Positions 11,306 to 23,410 of a DNA stretch of 64,000 nucleotides are shown in pieces; the first letter of the stretch is position 1; each line of letters opens with the position of its first letter. The notes beneath the pieces are model-generated. The model saw nothing but the letters and a program-made list of their open reading frames with translations, was not told the origin of the DNA and made no database searches. The stretch comes from Branchiostoma floridae. Its lineage: Eukaryota; Chordata; Leptocardii; Amphioxiformes; Branchiostomatidae. The DNA is taken from contig NC_049987.1 of the NCBI RefSeq assembly GCF_000003815.2, forward strand, positions 4,883,341 to 4,947,340, read 5' to 3'. The position numbers and the translations under genes were made by a program.

Positions 11306-12266
11306 ATGGTGGTAAATGAGAATGTCAAGCTGCAGACAACGTTGACAAGTCTATAGGGCAGAGGAACATGTCTACAGCGCAGCAAAATTTGGATGTGTCA
11401 ATCATGGCAAACCACGATGTTTATCATGGCTAAAGCCAATGGATTAACATCACATGCAGATATATATTGTTGTTAAGTTCAGGATGATAGTGAGCCAATA
11501 TCAATAGACATGATTTTTAGACTTACTTGAAGCTTTTGTTGTAGTAAAAGTGATTTATCATCAAATATGTCGGATAAACGCACAATTCGGTCATTTGTAC
11601 GGAAGCACAAAATCCCAAGGCTCCTATCCCTCAATTTTTAGTGACTTCGCTTATCTGCACGACGAAAAGTCACCAATGCCGGAAGATTGCACGAAAAATT
11701 GTCAAACATCGTCGACAAATTGACTGAAAATGCTAAATATCGTCAATCACGGTACAAATAAGCCGATAACTGTTAATATGCTATAGCTACGTGAGATGAA
11801 ACTATCACAGTGAATTTGAATCAAGATGCAGATGTTATAGCCTCTCTGAGGCCTATTTGATCTTTTTTCGGCTCGTAATACACTTTTGCTGGCCATTTCT
11901 TTTTGTACTTTTTGTTAAGAATTGCTTAATAACTAGGAAAAAATTTATATGGATATGCAAAACCATTTTAGTAGAAAATATATAGATGGTCCCGGGCCCA
12001 TGTGGTGCTAGCTGTCCGTGTTTTAAGAAATTTCGTTTTTGTTGTCATATCAATTGTGGGAAAGATATTATGATAGATGTAGAAATAACATTCTTTGCAA
12101 AATATTGTCCAGTTGCAATCAGGTAGACAGGATGTCTTAAAATGTCCACTTCGAGCCATTAATTGTTCTATGAACTATCTCATTGTATGTTAGGCACATC
12201 TTACGCACCCGGTGCCTCTGAAACCGCACCATCAGTGAACTGTCTGAACAATAGAAAGACATCAGG
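11306..12266. other. No supported feature
   Basis: AT-rich DNA. No exon, RNA gene or bounded mobile element could be supported. Confidence 0.4.
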
Positions 12267-12450
12267 ACAGTTCGGCACATGTACACTTCGGTCCGGACAT
12301 TTCGGTCCCAAGTTCAGGAGTCAGGACAATTCGACCTCAGGCTGAGGACACTTTGGTCACAGGTTCAGGACATTTCGGGCCCGGGTCCAGGCCTCGATAG
12401 TTATCTACCTGGCTTTTGTAAGGGCCGTCCCTCGGATAGGACGTTATATG
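12267..12450 (+). repeat. Degenerate TCAGGACATTTCGG repeats
   Basis: About five imperfect copies of a roughly 22-bp motif (GGACAGTTCGG, GGACATTTCGG, GGACAATTCGA, GGACACTTTGG, GGACATTTCGG). They are followed by the dispersed motif CCTCGGATAGGACGTTATAT also present in reverse near 20200. Confidence 0.5.
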
Positions 12451-12499
12451 GAAGTCCCGTGTTTGAGGAGAGCCGAACAAGTCAAAGAACCCACTGAAC

Positions 12500-13051
12500 T
12501 TAGGCCACAGCAAGTAAATTTCATGGATGACATCCTCTGCAGACTGAAAAAGTAGTGCGATAGGGTGAAAAAAAAGATAGGTGAAAAAAACAAACAAGAT
12601 GGCTACATTTTCAAAAATAGGCACCATTAAGTTGTGATGACTCTTGTCAAAAGAATTAAAGGGACAAAACATAGTATCAGAGCCAACAAGGCATTCATTC
12701 CTGTATTTAAAACATGTAGCACGTACTGGTGTGGTAAAAGTGACACTAGTGAGGTAGACTGGCATCACCAACAAAGTTGGTAAACACACTCATGGCTTCC
12801 ATATTGGTGTCACTTTTACAACTATCCAATAAGTTTCATTTCTACAACTACAGTCCTGGGTACCTCGCAAGTGTCAATTCTACAAGTACGATTATTAGGC
12901 TACAACAAAATACATTTGCTCATTTTGGTACTTTATCGTCATGTTGAACATCCCTGCAGAAGAAAAAAAATTCTTGTTTTTTTTTCTGAAATCAGGCGAA
13001 AATTAATGCGCGCGCTGATGTCATCCGTAACATTTACTTGCTGTGGCCTTA
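12500..13051. mobile_element. MITE family M2, copy 1
   Basis: The inverted ends are TTAGGCCACAGCAAGTAAAT with ATGGATGACATC, and GATGTCATC with ATTTACTTGCTGTGGCCTTA. The element is about 550 bp. A homologous copy in opposite internal orientation lies at 32482-33013, inside an intron of the large minus-strand gene. No transposase frame is present, so it is non-autonomous. Confidence 0.8.
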
Positions 13052-13276
13052 TCGAAAAGAGTCCTTCCCGATGTGAGTGGTTCACACCCGACAGTCCTAT
13101 TGCCGCACATGGGGCAGTTACTGTCGTACTATTGAAGTCACCTGAGTGGCGCCAAATGGCAGACCCTTGCGATTTAGCCCCGCCTATTGTAAACTAACAA
13201 GTCAGCCCCTGGCTCCCAAGAGTGAGTAGTCGGCCCACCCAATAACAATAACAATTGTAAAAGGTTTCCGTTGTTA

Positions 13277-13464
13277 TCCCCCCTCACATGTGGCAAAAAT
13301 TGATCGGACAACGAGTCTGCGAGCTCTGAAGTACGAGGAGGCATGACTCTGATACCGACGAAGAAATGGCAGAGTTCCCTCCCTTCCCGTCAGGGTCATG
13401 CCGCCTCGTTATTTAGAGCTCACACACTCGTCGTCCGATCGATTTTCGCTACATGTGAGGGGGG
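13277..13464. mobile_element. Palindromic MITE nested in a duplicated block
   Basis: The arms are CCCCTCACATGTGGCAAAAA and, inverted, TTTTCGCTACATGTGAGGGG. The palindrome continues through CGAGTxTGxGAGCTCT. The paralogous blocks at about 14612 and 15030 read TTTGTTACGACGGTAGC without the insertion, which gives an empty site. Flanking TA on both sides fits a TA target duplication. Confidence 0.7.
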
Positions 13465-14044
13465 TATTACGACGGTAGCATTGCCGGTGGGAGAGGTCCG
13501 AATAATTTGTTTCATTTTACCTGTCTTGTGATCAGTTAATTGGGTGTTAAGTGTCTTTCTCTTGGGAGCAGCATACTTGTCTTACAGTAGCTGTCCTAAA
13601 GTTTGTTTTATCTGACCATTACCAACTCAGCCAGGTCAAGTCGGCCAAAACCTTGATCAACTTACTTGGAACAAATCCTGGTCAACTCGGGCCAACACTC
13701 CTGTCTTGGTCGAACTATTTCGTCCCTTCTTTTTGTACAGATTCCCCTGTTATTGTCGATATCCGTTGGTCCCTTGCAGTCGAAGTCAAACCGTGCACTT
13801 AACTTCTTTCCATGCAGTTGTGTCCGCTATGACGGTACTACCCCAAACGATCCAATATATGGTTTAAAGGTATACGTGTATACATGGAGATACTTCAAAT
13901 TTACGTATACCTTTAGTTAGTCTGGGCTTTTGTTACCTGATTGGTGTTTGCTCATACAGCAGATTGGTGTTTTGCTCATACAGCAGATTGGTGTTTTGCT
14001 CATACAATACAGCCTCTATTGTTAAAGATAATATAAGTTTATAG

Positions 14045-14087
<43 letters not shown>

Positions 14088-15860
14088 TCTCTCTCTATGT
14101 GTGTATGTGTGTGTGCGCCTACAGGAATTGAAATTGCAACTTTTGGCATACGACACTTCAAAAATGACGCTAATATCTTTTGAAATAGACAAATGCACCT
14201 GAAAATAATGCACAAATGTATGATACGTAGCGAATTCGACATTACTTTTTGGAGTAATACACAAGTTGGGCCGACGTTGTTCATCTATGGTATGCAAAAT
14301 ACACCTTTCGTGACTTGGTATCGCTGCTTGCCCTCCTATCAAAAATCATGATTTGGTAGTTGTGCGGGAGAGTAACTTTGTAATCAAGTGATTTGACCTG
14401 CTGAAATAACTTTCTGAAATCAAATTTTACTGGTTACCCCGTTCAGGCAACGTTAACTCAAGTAGCTAGTCAGAAATTTGTAGCATTGAGGAGTAAAAAT
14501 TGCACAGATGGACAGGATAACCATTGCAATCTAAACAAACCATCCAGCGTCATTAGATTGGAATCTACTGATTGACGATACCCGTGGTAATAACGAGCAA
14601 ATTATGAAAGGTTCCCTTTGTTACGACGGTAGCATTGCCGTAGGGTTGGGAGAGGTCTGAGCAATTATTCGTTTCATTTTCACCTGTGGAGTAATTAAGT
14701 GGGTGTTAAGTGTTTTTCTCTTGAGAACAACATACTTGTCTTAAAGTAACTGCCTTAAACTGTTAACCATATCCACTAAACACCTGTCAACTTGGCCCAA
14801 ATCCTGGTCAACTCGGGCCAACACTCCTGTCTTGGTCATCCTATTTTGTCCCTTCTTTTTTTGTGCGGATTCCACTGTAATTGTCGATATTCCCCTGGCC
14901 CTGTCAATTACACAGATGGACAGGATAACCATTCATATCAAAACGAGCCATCTAGCGTCATTAGATTGGAATCTGCCGAATTGACGATACCCAAGGTAAT
15001 GAGCTAAATGAGCCAATCATGAAAGAACCTTTGTTACGACGGTAGCTTTGCCGGTGGGAGAGGTCTGAGCAATTTGTTTCATTTTTACCTGTCTCGTGAT
15101 CACTTAATTAGGTGTAAAGTGTCTTTCTCTTGGGAGCAGCATACTTGTCTTACAGTAACTGTTTTTTTGGTATTCCCTGGACTGGGGGTGGGGGGCTCCC
15201 CCTTCGTATTTTCAAAACGGCTTACTGTACCAAATTTGCAGGGGGTAATATGCTCGTCAAGTTTTATACTTCCTGAAATTTGTATCACATAATGACCATA
15301 ATGACCTAATTTGACGTAATTATGACATAATGAATTGATGTTTTTTGGCTAAAACGAAGAATTCACATAATACCTAAATATTTCACACAAAAAGTTACTA
15401 ATAAAGGTTTCTTATCAATATTTAAGTGTCATAAGACTTCTGTTGTCAAAGGCCGACGCAAAAACGTCAAAAGTTTGTTTTATCTGACCATTACCAACTC
15501 AGCCAGATCAATTCGGTCCAAACCTTGATCAATTTGGCCGAAATCCTGGTCAACTCGGGCCAACACTCCTGTCTTGGTCGAACTGTTTCGTCCCTTCTTT
15601 TTTGTACAGATTCCCCTGTTATTGTCGATATCCGTTGGCCCCTTGCGGTCGGAGTCAAACCGTGCACTTAACTTCTTTCCATGCAGTTGTGTCCGCTATG
15701 ATGGCACTCCCTATTCCAAACGATCCAATATATGGTTTAAAGGTATACGTGTATTGTTACATGGAGATACTTCAAATTTGCCTTAGTCTGGGCTTTTGTT
15801 GCCTGATTGGTGTTTTGCTCATGTAGCAGATTGGTATTTTGCTCATACAATACAGCTTCT
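13465..15860 (+). repeat. Local three-block duplication
   Basis: Blocks begin TTACGACGGTAGCATTGCCG at about 13467, 14617 and 15033. They share GTCTTTCTCTTGGGAGCAGC, CTCGGGCCAACACTCCTGTC and, in the first and third, CCATGCAGTTGTGTCCGCTA and ATATGGTTTAAAGGTATACG. A further pair (GATGGACAGGATAACCATTC) occurs at 14508 and 14918. Block 3 has an extra insertion at about 15165-15470. Open frames across it lack gene support. Confidence 0.75.
14046..14096. repeat. (CT)n microsatellite
   Basis: A nearly pure CT dinucleotide run with occasional CCC interruptions, followed by a short GT-rich stretch. Confidence 0.95.
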
Positions 15861-16154
15861 AACAACACCGGATATAAGTTACCATGTACGTGGATAACGG
15901 TGAACAACCGATATGTGTATACATGGAGATACTTCGATTTTACCTAATAGTCTAGGTTTTTGTTGCTTGTAAATTGTCTCATATTTATTCCCTACAAAAT
16001 AAACACAGAAAAAAACAGCAATCGACCGTTTCCGAAGAACGAATCTACAAAAACAGATCAATTAACAGACAACTACTATTGTAAGACTACTACTGCACAA
16101 CCAATCAATGAACAGCATCCAATTTGTGCATTTGCATAATTTTGGTGTGAGAAG

Positions 16155-16195
16155 TATAAATTTTTGCCCCCGTCTCTATATGTGGTACTCAGTTT
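16155..16195 (+). promoter_or_regulatory. Possible TATA promoter of the small secreted-peptide gene
   Basis: TATAAATT at 16155 is followed about 30 bases later by an initiator-like TACTCAGTTT. A non-coding first exon could end at a donor near 16250 (GTG/GTAATC) or 16425 (ATCC/GTAAGA) and splice to the acceptor at 16626. The order and spacing fit a metazoan core promoter. Without transcript data it is inference. Confidence 0.35.
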
Positions 16196-16639
16196 CACCT
16201 TAACAAACACTGTTTTTACTGAACGATCTGTATTAAAGCGTTTTACGTGGTAATCTCTCCAAGTATCCTTATATATCAGTTATAACCTTGTAATATTACT
16301 TGTATCATAGACTCAGAAAATCATAGATACTAGTAGTAACGACTGCTTTCATAGAGTAACGCAGGTCGTACAACTGCGAGTCTAGTTTGTAAACACAGAT
16401 CGCCTCTGTAGTCAAATGATATCCGTAAGAACAAACCTCATGTATCGGTTAACGTAATGCTGTTGTTATATATTGTATTGTCACCAAAGCTAGCTGTTGA
16501 AATAGCCTCCGGCTAGTTGGGTAGCCCTGGCTGTATCTCTCTATACAGCAGAATAATTCAAATCAAAATCTCTATATGCGATTGAAAATATCCAACTATA
16601 AAGTTGACTGTTTCCTTTTACCTCAGGTGAGTCAACACC

Positions 16640-17193
16640 ATGAGGCTGTTCGTCTGTATGCTGCTTGTGACGATGGTTTTCACCGCAGTGCTTATTGACC
16701 ACTCGGAGGGCTTCATAGTGTTTGCTAGGCGCCGTCGATCTAAGCTGGAAAATGAAGAGCTGCCGGGGTACGAGAAAGAAACGAGGTCCCTCATGGAAAT
16801 CCTGAAAGACCTGTTGGATGACGTGGATGAGCAGCTTGACGCACGTGCACAGGAGGTACGGGATCCAGAGGAGCAAGAAGGTAAGAAATCTCACGTTTTG
16901 CTTTTTTTTTACCATGTACTGTAAATATACATAAGGGTCATTGCACAAGAAAACCAGGCAGAGGCCGGAAGATGGAGTCGGCCAAATACTTTGTATGTGT
17001 GAAAGATATGTACAACTATGAACAGCCTTCTTGTTAAAAACCCTCCATGTATTTTTCGTTATGACGGTCTGGGATCCCCCTCAGAGACCCTCTAAAATCC
17101 AACAATTTATGGCTGAAAATTACTGAAATTTCAAAGGCAATGCTGAAATATCTGATTGTATGCTTATTTTCAGACGCCCTGATGCGACGCTGA
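16640..17193 (+). CDS. Small secreted peptide precursor, two coding exons
   Basis: An acceptor (TTCCTTTTACCTCAG, ending at 16626) precedes the ATG at 16640. Exon 1 runs to 16880 with donor GTAAGAAA. Exon 2 starts at 17174 after TGCTTATTTTCAG and stops at TGA 17191-17193. Phase 1 joins G to AC as an aspartate codon, giving 86 residues. Residues 1-24 are a signal peptide (MRLFVCMLLVTMVFTAVLID then HSEG). FIVFA and a tetrabasic RRRR follow, which is a convertase-like site. The rest is an acidic, probably helical segment (SLMEILKDLLDDVDEQLDAR) ending in RR, with no cysteine. Third codon positions are richer in G/C than the surrounding DNA. Two AATAAA signals follow. Likely a secreted peptide or neuropeptide-like precursor. 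I do not recognise the family. Reading through the intron would give a 94-residue frame ending in junk, so splicing is preferred. Confidence 0.7.
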
Positions 17194-17259
17194 CCCCTGT
17201 ACCCGGCATGGCAGCCTACCGGATCAACGGAAGACCGGCGTTTCCAGTGATGACCAAAA

Positions 17260-17284
17260 AATAAACACTGGGTTGACAAATAAA
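17260..17284 (+). terminator. Polyadenylation signals of the secreted-peptide gene
   Basis: AATAAA occurs at 17260-17265 and again at 17279-17284, about 70-90 bases after the stop codon. The second is followed by GT-rich sequence near 17309, as expected for a cleavage region. Confidence 0.6.
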
Positions 17285-17465
17285 AGTCATGAAAACGTTG
17301 AGTATTATTTGTGCAGTGTGACTTATTTCTAAGAACTTGTGATATCGCTGGCCTTGTGTTCGTAGTTATGATCGAAGTCGTAGGAATAAAGTAGAGTGGC
17401 AGGATTGGAATGTGACAGGAAGAGAAGGCCAAAAGACTTGCACATTGACAGGAAGTAGAATTCCG

Positions 17466-17529
17466 TATGTGTGGGTGTGTGTGTGTGTGTGTCACTGTGT
17501 GTGTGAGTTTGTGTGTGTGTGTGTGTGTG
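17466..17529. repeat. (GT)n microsatellite
   Basis: An imperfect GT run interrupted by CAC and AGTT. Open frames on the complementary strand here are histidine-threonine artefacts. Confidence 0.95.
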
Positions 17530-18134
17530 AAGCCATGCAGTGGGTCTATTAACCTCCATGATCCAACGATAAAACAGAATAAACAAGTTACCTGAAAGTG
17601 TCATGCATGCAGGCTTATTTTTCATGTAATTCGAGTTTTTCTTCAGTTTTTACTCGCAAGGTGCATGGAATCTTGGTAGACTTGCTGACGTCAAACTTGT
17701 CTTTCTTGTCTAAACTAGTACTATCTATGGTGGTTCGAGGTTTGTAACTGTTGCTAATTTCACTAGGAAGGTCTGAACAAAATAACGGAGATGCCACGGT
17801 CTCCCACACCAAACAATCCAATATTAATATACCTTTATCATGTGAATTTCACTTGCAACTCAAGTGTTGCTGAAATTATTGAACCCAAGGTACGCGGAGT
17901 GAAAATAAAGGTATACACCAAGTACTGAGCAGTGTGGAAAAATTAAGTGTGTCGATCCTTACTCCCTTTTGAATAAATCGGCGACAATGGGGACCACTAT
18001 TTAACAAAAATATAGATGTTTTCATGTACATATCAAAGAGTAGTAGTGGCGGCTCCCACTATAGATTTTTTTACATCAAAACTTGGTATAAAAAAAAAAC
18101 ACATAAACACAGAAATCATCGGACGTCAGAGACT

Positions 18135-18259
18135 TTACAAATTCTTTATTTGAAGGTCCTCATCAAAAATGATCCAAAACATAATCTCAAGAAATATATA
18201 TGCAGATAGTTTTCTGTCCTCAGGGTCTGGGCAGTCGTAGTCGCTGTTGTCTGTGTCTC
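18135..18259 (-). CDS. Possible terminal exon of a minus-strand gene
   Basis: On the minus strand an acceptor (TTTCTTTCTTTTCTAG) ends at 18260. The exon reads, in phase 1, DTDNSDYDCPDPEDRKLSAY then IFLEIMF, and stops at TAA 18137-18135. The acidic start looks coding. The later part is hydrophobic and less convincing, and another frame is also open. An AATAAA (complement at 18145-18150) lies just before the stop, so this may be a 3' exon. The gene would extend to higher coordinates, where I could not find matching exons. Confidence 0.3.
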
Positions 18260-18413
18260 CTAGAAAAGAAAGAAACCGGTAAGGATCTGTAACACATGAA
18301 AACTACTGCCGAAAACATTCAAAGAAGGACAGGTGAATATTTGTGCGTTCAAAGATTTTATAATTAGTTAAGATATAATGGCATTAACTGATTAAAACAT
18401 GTTTTCCTTTTCG

Positions 18414-18635
18414 GTAACGCTAGTTCACATTTATCCATAGGGTGACCTTTATCCGTTGTCTTTAAAAACAGCACATTTAGGAGTATTAAGTCTGCTGACA
18501 GCGGTTTCAAATTTGCAATATTTTGACAATGCTCCGATTTGAAACCACCGTCCGTCAACTTCATATCCCTAAATAAGTTTTTTCTTACAAACAACTAATA
18601 TAGGTTACCCTCGGATAAAGGTGAACCAGCGTTAC
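18414..18635. mobile_element. Palindromic MITE family M3, copy 1
   Basis: The ends are GTAACGCTAGTTCACATTTA and, inverted, AAAGGTGAACCAGCGTTAC. Subterminal GGTTACC/GGTGACC and TTTATCCG motifs are mirrored, and a central inverted pair contains ACCACCGTCCGTC. Related copies lie at 29937-30135 and 31082-31304. Length about 220 bp. Confidence 0.8.
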
Positions 18636-19464
18636 ACACTCAAGCAAGACGTCACAACAACGATCGAAGTAAAGTACAATGCAGCATTTAGTGAACAACA
18701 AACGTATGAAGCTCTCTCCAACCACATGACTGTGTGTGTAAACGTAAAAAAAAGTGTAAATGGAGTCCTATCTATATATGTCCTAGGCACCTCAAAGCAT
18801 GGTCATTTGATCCTAATACTATGGAAAATAGCTTAATTATTAAGATATACATTTTGGTCTAAAATGGTCCCAAATAAATCATTTTTAAAGCAGTATGTCT
18901 TTCATGCCTTTCATCCCGCTTTAGTACGGCGCACATAAAGAGCTGCGCGAGGACATGGGAAGGGCTGATGCTTTTTTGCGAAACATTTACGTGGGTCCGT
19001 AAGGTGTACGCAGTGACACTCACTTTAAAGAACAATTAATGATAAAGGCTTCAATCCTAAACGAACTATTGTATTCAGTGTCTGAAGCTAAGATCAACAT
19101 TACGTACATTACAATCTTATATATTCATTTCTTCTCATTGTTCAGTTCATTGTACATTTGAAAATTATTCTGGGTTGAATCTGGAAAAATGACTTTTTGC
19201 CCTTTGGCATGGCAACACGGCAATCGGAAATCCTAGAGCCCTAACCCATACCGCTTCGTACACTGTTTCAGTTCCTTTCACAATATACATGTAGCAACAC
19301 TGAGAACGTGTATGAAGTGATTATGGCTTTATTTCAATGCACGTTGTGGTGAAGCTTGTACGCATGAAGCGCCGTCTGGCGCCGCTTTGGGTACTGCAGC
19401 TCCAGTACACCTGCCTCATGATTAGCATAACAAAGGCTGCCGTGAGTCGCCATCACGCGACTAA

Positions 19465-19568
19465 CCCGGAAGTCAGGCACGGTTTCACAACTAAAAGAGG
19501 AGCTTCTTTTTCTTGCCGGTTTCTCCGGACAACAGAACTTCGCAAAATTCACAAAAGAACACCTTAAG
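19465..19568 (+). promoter_or_regulatory. Possible promoter and non-coding first exon
   Basis: A relatively CpG-rich stretch contains an ETS-type core, CCCGGAAGTC, at about 19467. It ends in a strong splice donor, AAG/GTAAGTCAGG, at 19569. This is the look of a TATA-less promoter with a first exon. No coding start or matching downstream exon is clear. Just upstream, at about 19330, the minus strand has an AATAAA. Confidence 0.25.
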
Positions 19569-19910
19569 GTAAGTCAGGTAAGTTTTGTGCGGCAGGTATA
19601 TAGGTCATGGGATTCATATACGGTTCCTTCTTAGCTCGAGTCTAAACTTCCAACCTAACGTTCCTTAAAGTTTAATATTAAAGTGTCGTACCCAACGCAT
19701 CTTAATGTCAGCATTGGGCAATAATTCTCTCCTAAGGATCCTGTAAGGGGGTAACCTTGTGATTGACATCAGTTTGATGAGTTTGATCAAAGAAATTTGA
19801 AGCTAAGTGAAATATTGTTGTTATTGTTATTGTTATTGGGTGGGCCGACTACTCACTCTTTGCAGCCAGGGGCTGAATTGCGAGGAGCTTACAATAGGCA
19901 GGGCTAAATC

Positions 19911-20087
19911 GCAAGTGTCTGGAGCGAGCTGCCATTCGGCGCCACTCAGGTGACCTCAATACGACTGTCGCAAGTGTCTGGAGCGAGCTGCCATTCGGCG
20001 CCACTCAGGTGACCTCAATACGACTGTCGCAAGTGTCTGGAGCGAGCTGCCATTCGGCGCCACTCAGGTGACCTCAATACGACAGTA
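19911..20087 (+). repeat. 59-bp tandem repeat, three copies
   Basis: Units start at 19911, 19970 and 20029 with GCAAGTGTCTGGAGCGAGCT and contain CGGCGCCACTCAGGTGACCT. They are almost identical. The flank (GGGTGGGCCGACTACTCACT) is the reverse complement of sequence at 13205-13245, where only one copy of the unit is found. The array is therefore a local expansion within a dispersed repeat. Confidence 0.9.
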
Positions 20088-20099
20088 ATTGCCCCAGGT

Positions 20100-22600
20100 G
20101 CGGCCAAGGTACTGTAGGTTTTGAACCGCTCACACAGCACCATCGCACATGTGGCGGTTTCTTTAACGTGCCCGGGGTATGGCTCTCCCCAGACACGGGA
20201 CCTCCATGTAACGTCCTATCCGAGGGACGATATTTTGCTGCGCGCGTACATGTCTGTGCCTCGCTGCGCTTCATAGCCACCACCCCACCCCTGCCCCCGT
20301 CCGAAACACGCCACAGGTGTTCTACAGAGTCTGTGCAAACTTCAGACAATGTTGTAAACTTGGACTCTCATGTTACACCCGGGATGGATGAGTTGTGTTG
20401 CGATATCAATCATTAAGTTTTTCTATTGATGACAAGAATAGATTTAATGACATTGAAACTTATGAAAGCAAAGCTTCTTTGATTCATGCAGTATTACATA
20501 ATCACCTCCCTCCCTACCATCCAAAACTCACTATAGGTGTTTTTATTCAGTACATGTACAACCGTTAGATGTTGGCCAGCTTGACTCTAACTTATATAAT
20601 TGTATTTGAGCTAACTGAATCTCGGTGCTTAAATTTGTTTGCTGCCAACTCCCTCCTGCGTGTGTATACATGGTTACCTTGTTACTCCACTGCTAATTAG
20701 TAAACTTACTAAAGAACAGAGACGATATCCACCTTAGATACACCTGTACAGCTTTAAGGATGGCCCGTATCATTTTATGTTGTTCTTTAATTTCCACTGT
20801 GAACACGAAAGAAAAGAGCCAGTAGTGCTGTTTACCCTGTCATGGTACCTGCACCTAAAAAGCACCTGTGACTGTCTGACATTGTACCAAAATGGCGGAT
20901 AAGGCACTAACGGGTACATATTTAAAAGTTTCCGTTTATTTAGGAGCGATACCTGTGCTAGGTGACACATGTATAGCTTTAGGGATGCCCGTTAGTCTTT
21001 TATTTTGTTCCTTTAATGTGAATTCCAACCAAAAGAGCTAATACGGGATACAGTGATTTTTACCTTGTTACTGTACCCAACAAAGCACCCATGACCTTCT
21101 GACCTTATAACTAAACTGGCGGACGGGGTACTACGTGTCTAATGTTAAATTGTGTTTAGCGGTGTATAATTGTGGCGGGGAGGGGGTCTGTGTAGTGACT
21201 TAACTGCCAATTCATACTGCACGAATTATAATACTCTATGAATATTACAATTTACTAACACACTTTCGGGAAGCGAAATGAAGCAGTGTCTGTAACATTG
21301 AGGTGATTTCACATGTAATAGTATGTAACATCTATTATCATAATACCGGTACGTTTACGACGATTTCTCTAGCCATACTGATTTGACAAATTGTCAACGC
21401 ATAATTTTCTCCAGTTACATGTTGCTGTTATAGGTTACCCTTGCCACTTCTTCTGTGTAACTCTTTTCTGCCACTCTTGTCCTGCTAAAAGCGTGATATT
21501 GTAATTGTAACACGCCGCGGAATTACACGGCGAACGGGCGCGTGGTTGGGAGGGGGTAAAAAATACCGGTAGGAAGAAACACGGCACAATTAACTGCCGC
21601 TATGTACATTTATACATCCTCTGATGTTCCTTCCTTTTCTGTCAGTATATGCATAAAACATAAACCTGCATGGGCATACAAAATATCATGAGAAAACGGA
21701 CGTACACTGTCAAGAATTTTCATTTAACTTCTGTCCGTCACAACTGCTATGACGTAACACTTCACTGCTAGCGTAGATATAAAAATGGCGGGAAAATGGC
21801 TGCGTACGTTCAATTTTGCCCGTCGTAGATCCGGGCTATTATGCAACGGTTCTTCACACTTTTACATGAGTTGTAGGTCAGCAACAGAAATTCAAGATTG
21901 TTGTTGAATCATGTTCGTCTTGTGCCGTGAGCATGTGCAATTATGATCTATAAATTTGGCAATGAATGTGACAGTGTGTTCGTCCCACGACGAGCTGCCT
22001 ACCCCGAAAAAGATACTGAAAACTTTTGGCCTTGTTGTCTTCGAATGCATTGTTATCGATGCTTTGTAAATGATGTATTGGACACCTAGATGTCTGAAGT
22101 GTGCACAGCTCAGAAATAACTATTGTTGCATGTGTAGATCTCTTTAAGTTCCAGTATTTTCAATCTACCGGTATAAGTCTTACTACCGGTATTATGCCAA
22201 TGCATGTTAATGAAACAATCACCAAAAAAGAGCCAAATCGTATCTTGTTATCGAATGAGTGGAGATGTGGCACAGACGTTGCTAAATAAAGAACCAACAA
22301 TTTGGATATTTCAATCTCAAGAGGATGTATCTCTTCATTTCTTCTGCCAAATTTTTAACTTAATGAAATTTGGAGCCTGTTATGAAACCAATGGCATTAC
22401 TTTCTTTGCTTGAACCTCATACATAATGACTTAAACGTGAGCCAAACTAAAGCCACATGCACCTCTACTAATCTGGATGGAAAACAACATCCTTATTTGA
22501 GGATAAACGCTTTTCCTTTAAATTTTTATAGAGAACGAAAAACTACTTCACAGCCTCCTAGACTTGGCCTAACGGATTTGCGGCACCATTGGGAGGCACC
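20100..22600. other. No supported gene
   Basis: 20150-20240 holds the dispersed motif CACGGGACCTCCATGTAACG. 20735-20920 and 20960-21140 are a diverged tandem pair (CTTTAAGGATGGCCCGTATC versus CTTTAGGGATGCCCGTTAGT). A short CpG-rich stretch at 21510-21560 and an ATG frame of about 40 codons from 21785 (MAGKWLRTFNFARRRSGL) could mark a promoter or small exon. I cannot support either. Confidence 0.35.
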
Positions 22601-22639
22601 GGTGTGTCTGGCTACAGCAGAAAACACATGGAAGAGAAG

Positions 22640-23088
22640 GAAAAGGTTGGTGAAATCATTCCTCATTATCTGCTTCACTGTCCTAATTATGCTCAATAGC
22701 GTACACTCCTCTTAGACAGACTTGAAAACCTGAATATTCCTATGTTAGATTTAAATTCGTTATTTGATAGTTGTGTTTATCTGCTACTTAAAGGATTGGC
22801 TTTACTGACATCTGATACAAATTCCCAAATTCTCTCCATAACTCAATCATATTTATCTGAAACAAAACGATTTTAAAATTGCTTTTTGACTATCCTTATC
22901 ATTTACTATTGGTAACATAAGTTTATTCGTCCGTTTCTTTTTAGAATTAGGCGTTCCCGTACCCATTTCATCTTTTTTGTCCTACGTTGTGTTGTTATTT
23001 TGTCTAGTGGTGTCTTTAATATAAGCCTGTGTGCTTGAATGGGGGCACCACTATGTTTTGTATTAATGTTGCAATAAAAAAAAATCTT
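22640..23088 (+). pseudogene. LINE ORF2 C-terminus and 3' UTR with poly(A)
   Basis: The frame from about 22656 reads EIIPHYLLHCPNYAQ, a stop, then RTLLLDRLENLNIPML...LLKGLALLTSDTN...ILSITQSYLSETKRF and stop. The pattern H-Y-L-L-H-C-P-x-Y...R-x-x-L-L and a final helix ending T-K/N-R-F is typical of LINE reverse transcriptase C-termini. A 3' UTR follows and ends in AATAAAAAAAAATC at about 23073-23088. The in-frame TAG shows it is inactive, and it is 5'-truncated. Confidence 0.7.
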
Positions 23089-23410
23089 TCTTTTAAAGTT
23101 GGCACTTTAAATAAACGAATACAATGAAGAATGCACCAAGTACAGAAGTGCACCTTGAAGCAACAGACGCCGGGTAGGATTATGATCATGCCTATTGTTC
23201 AATAAATATGCTTTCGCTGAAAAGCTAACTCTGCCTTTCCTGACATCACATTATTCTAAATCATATGTTGATTGACGTTCAAAAATAGATGACGAAAACA
23301 ATATTATTGTAACATTATAACACTCATTTAAAGAATCGTAAACGGTCTGACGTGTTGAATATGCTGCAAACATCTCCATTTTGGCACGTTCTGGACAGTC
23401 TACCCAAAGT

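Noticed and set aside
17329-17625. Minus-strand frame rich in His-Thr over the GT microsatellite
   Set aside because: Translation of a dinucleotide repeat with no other support.
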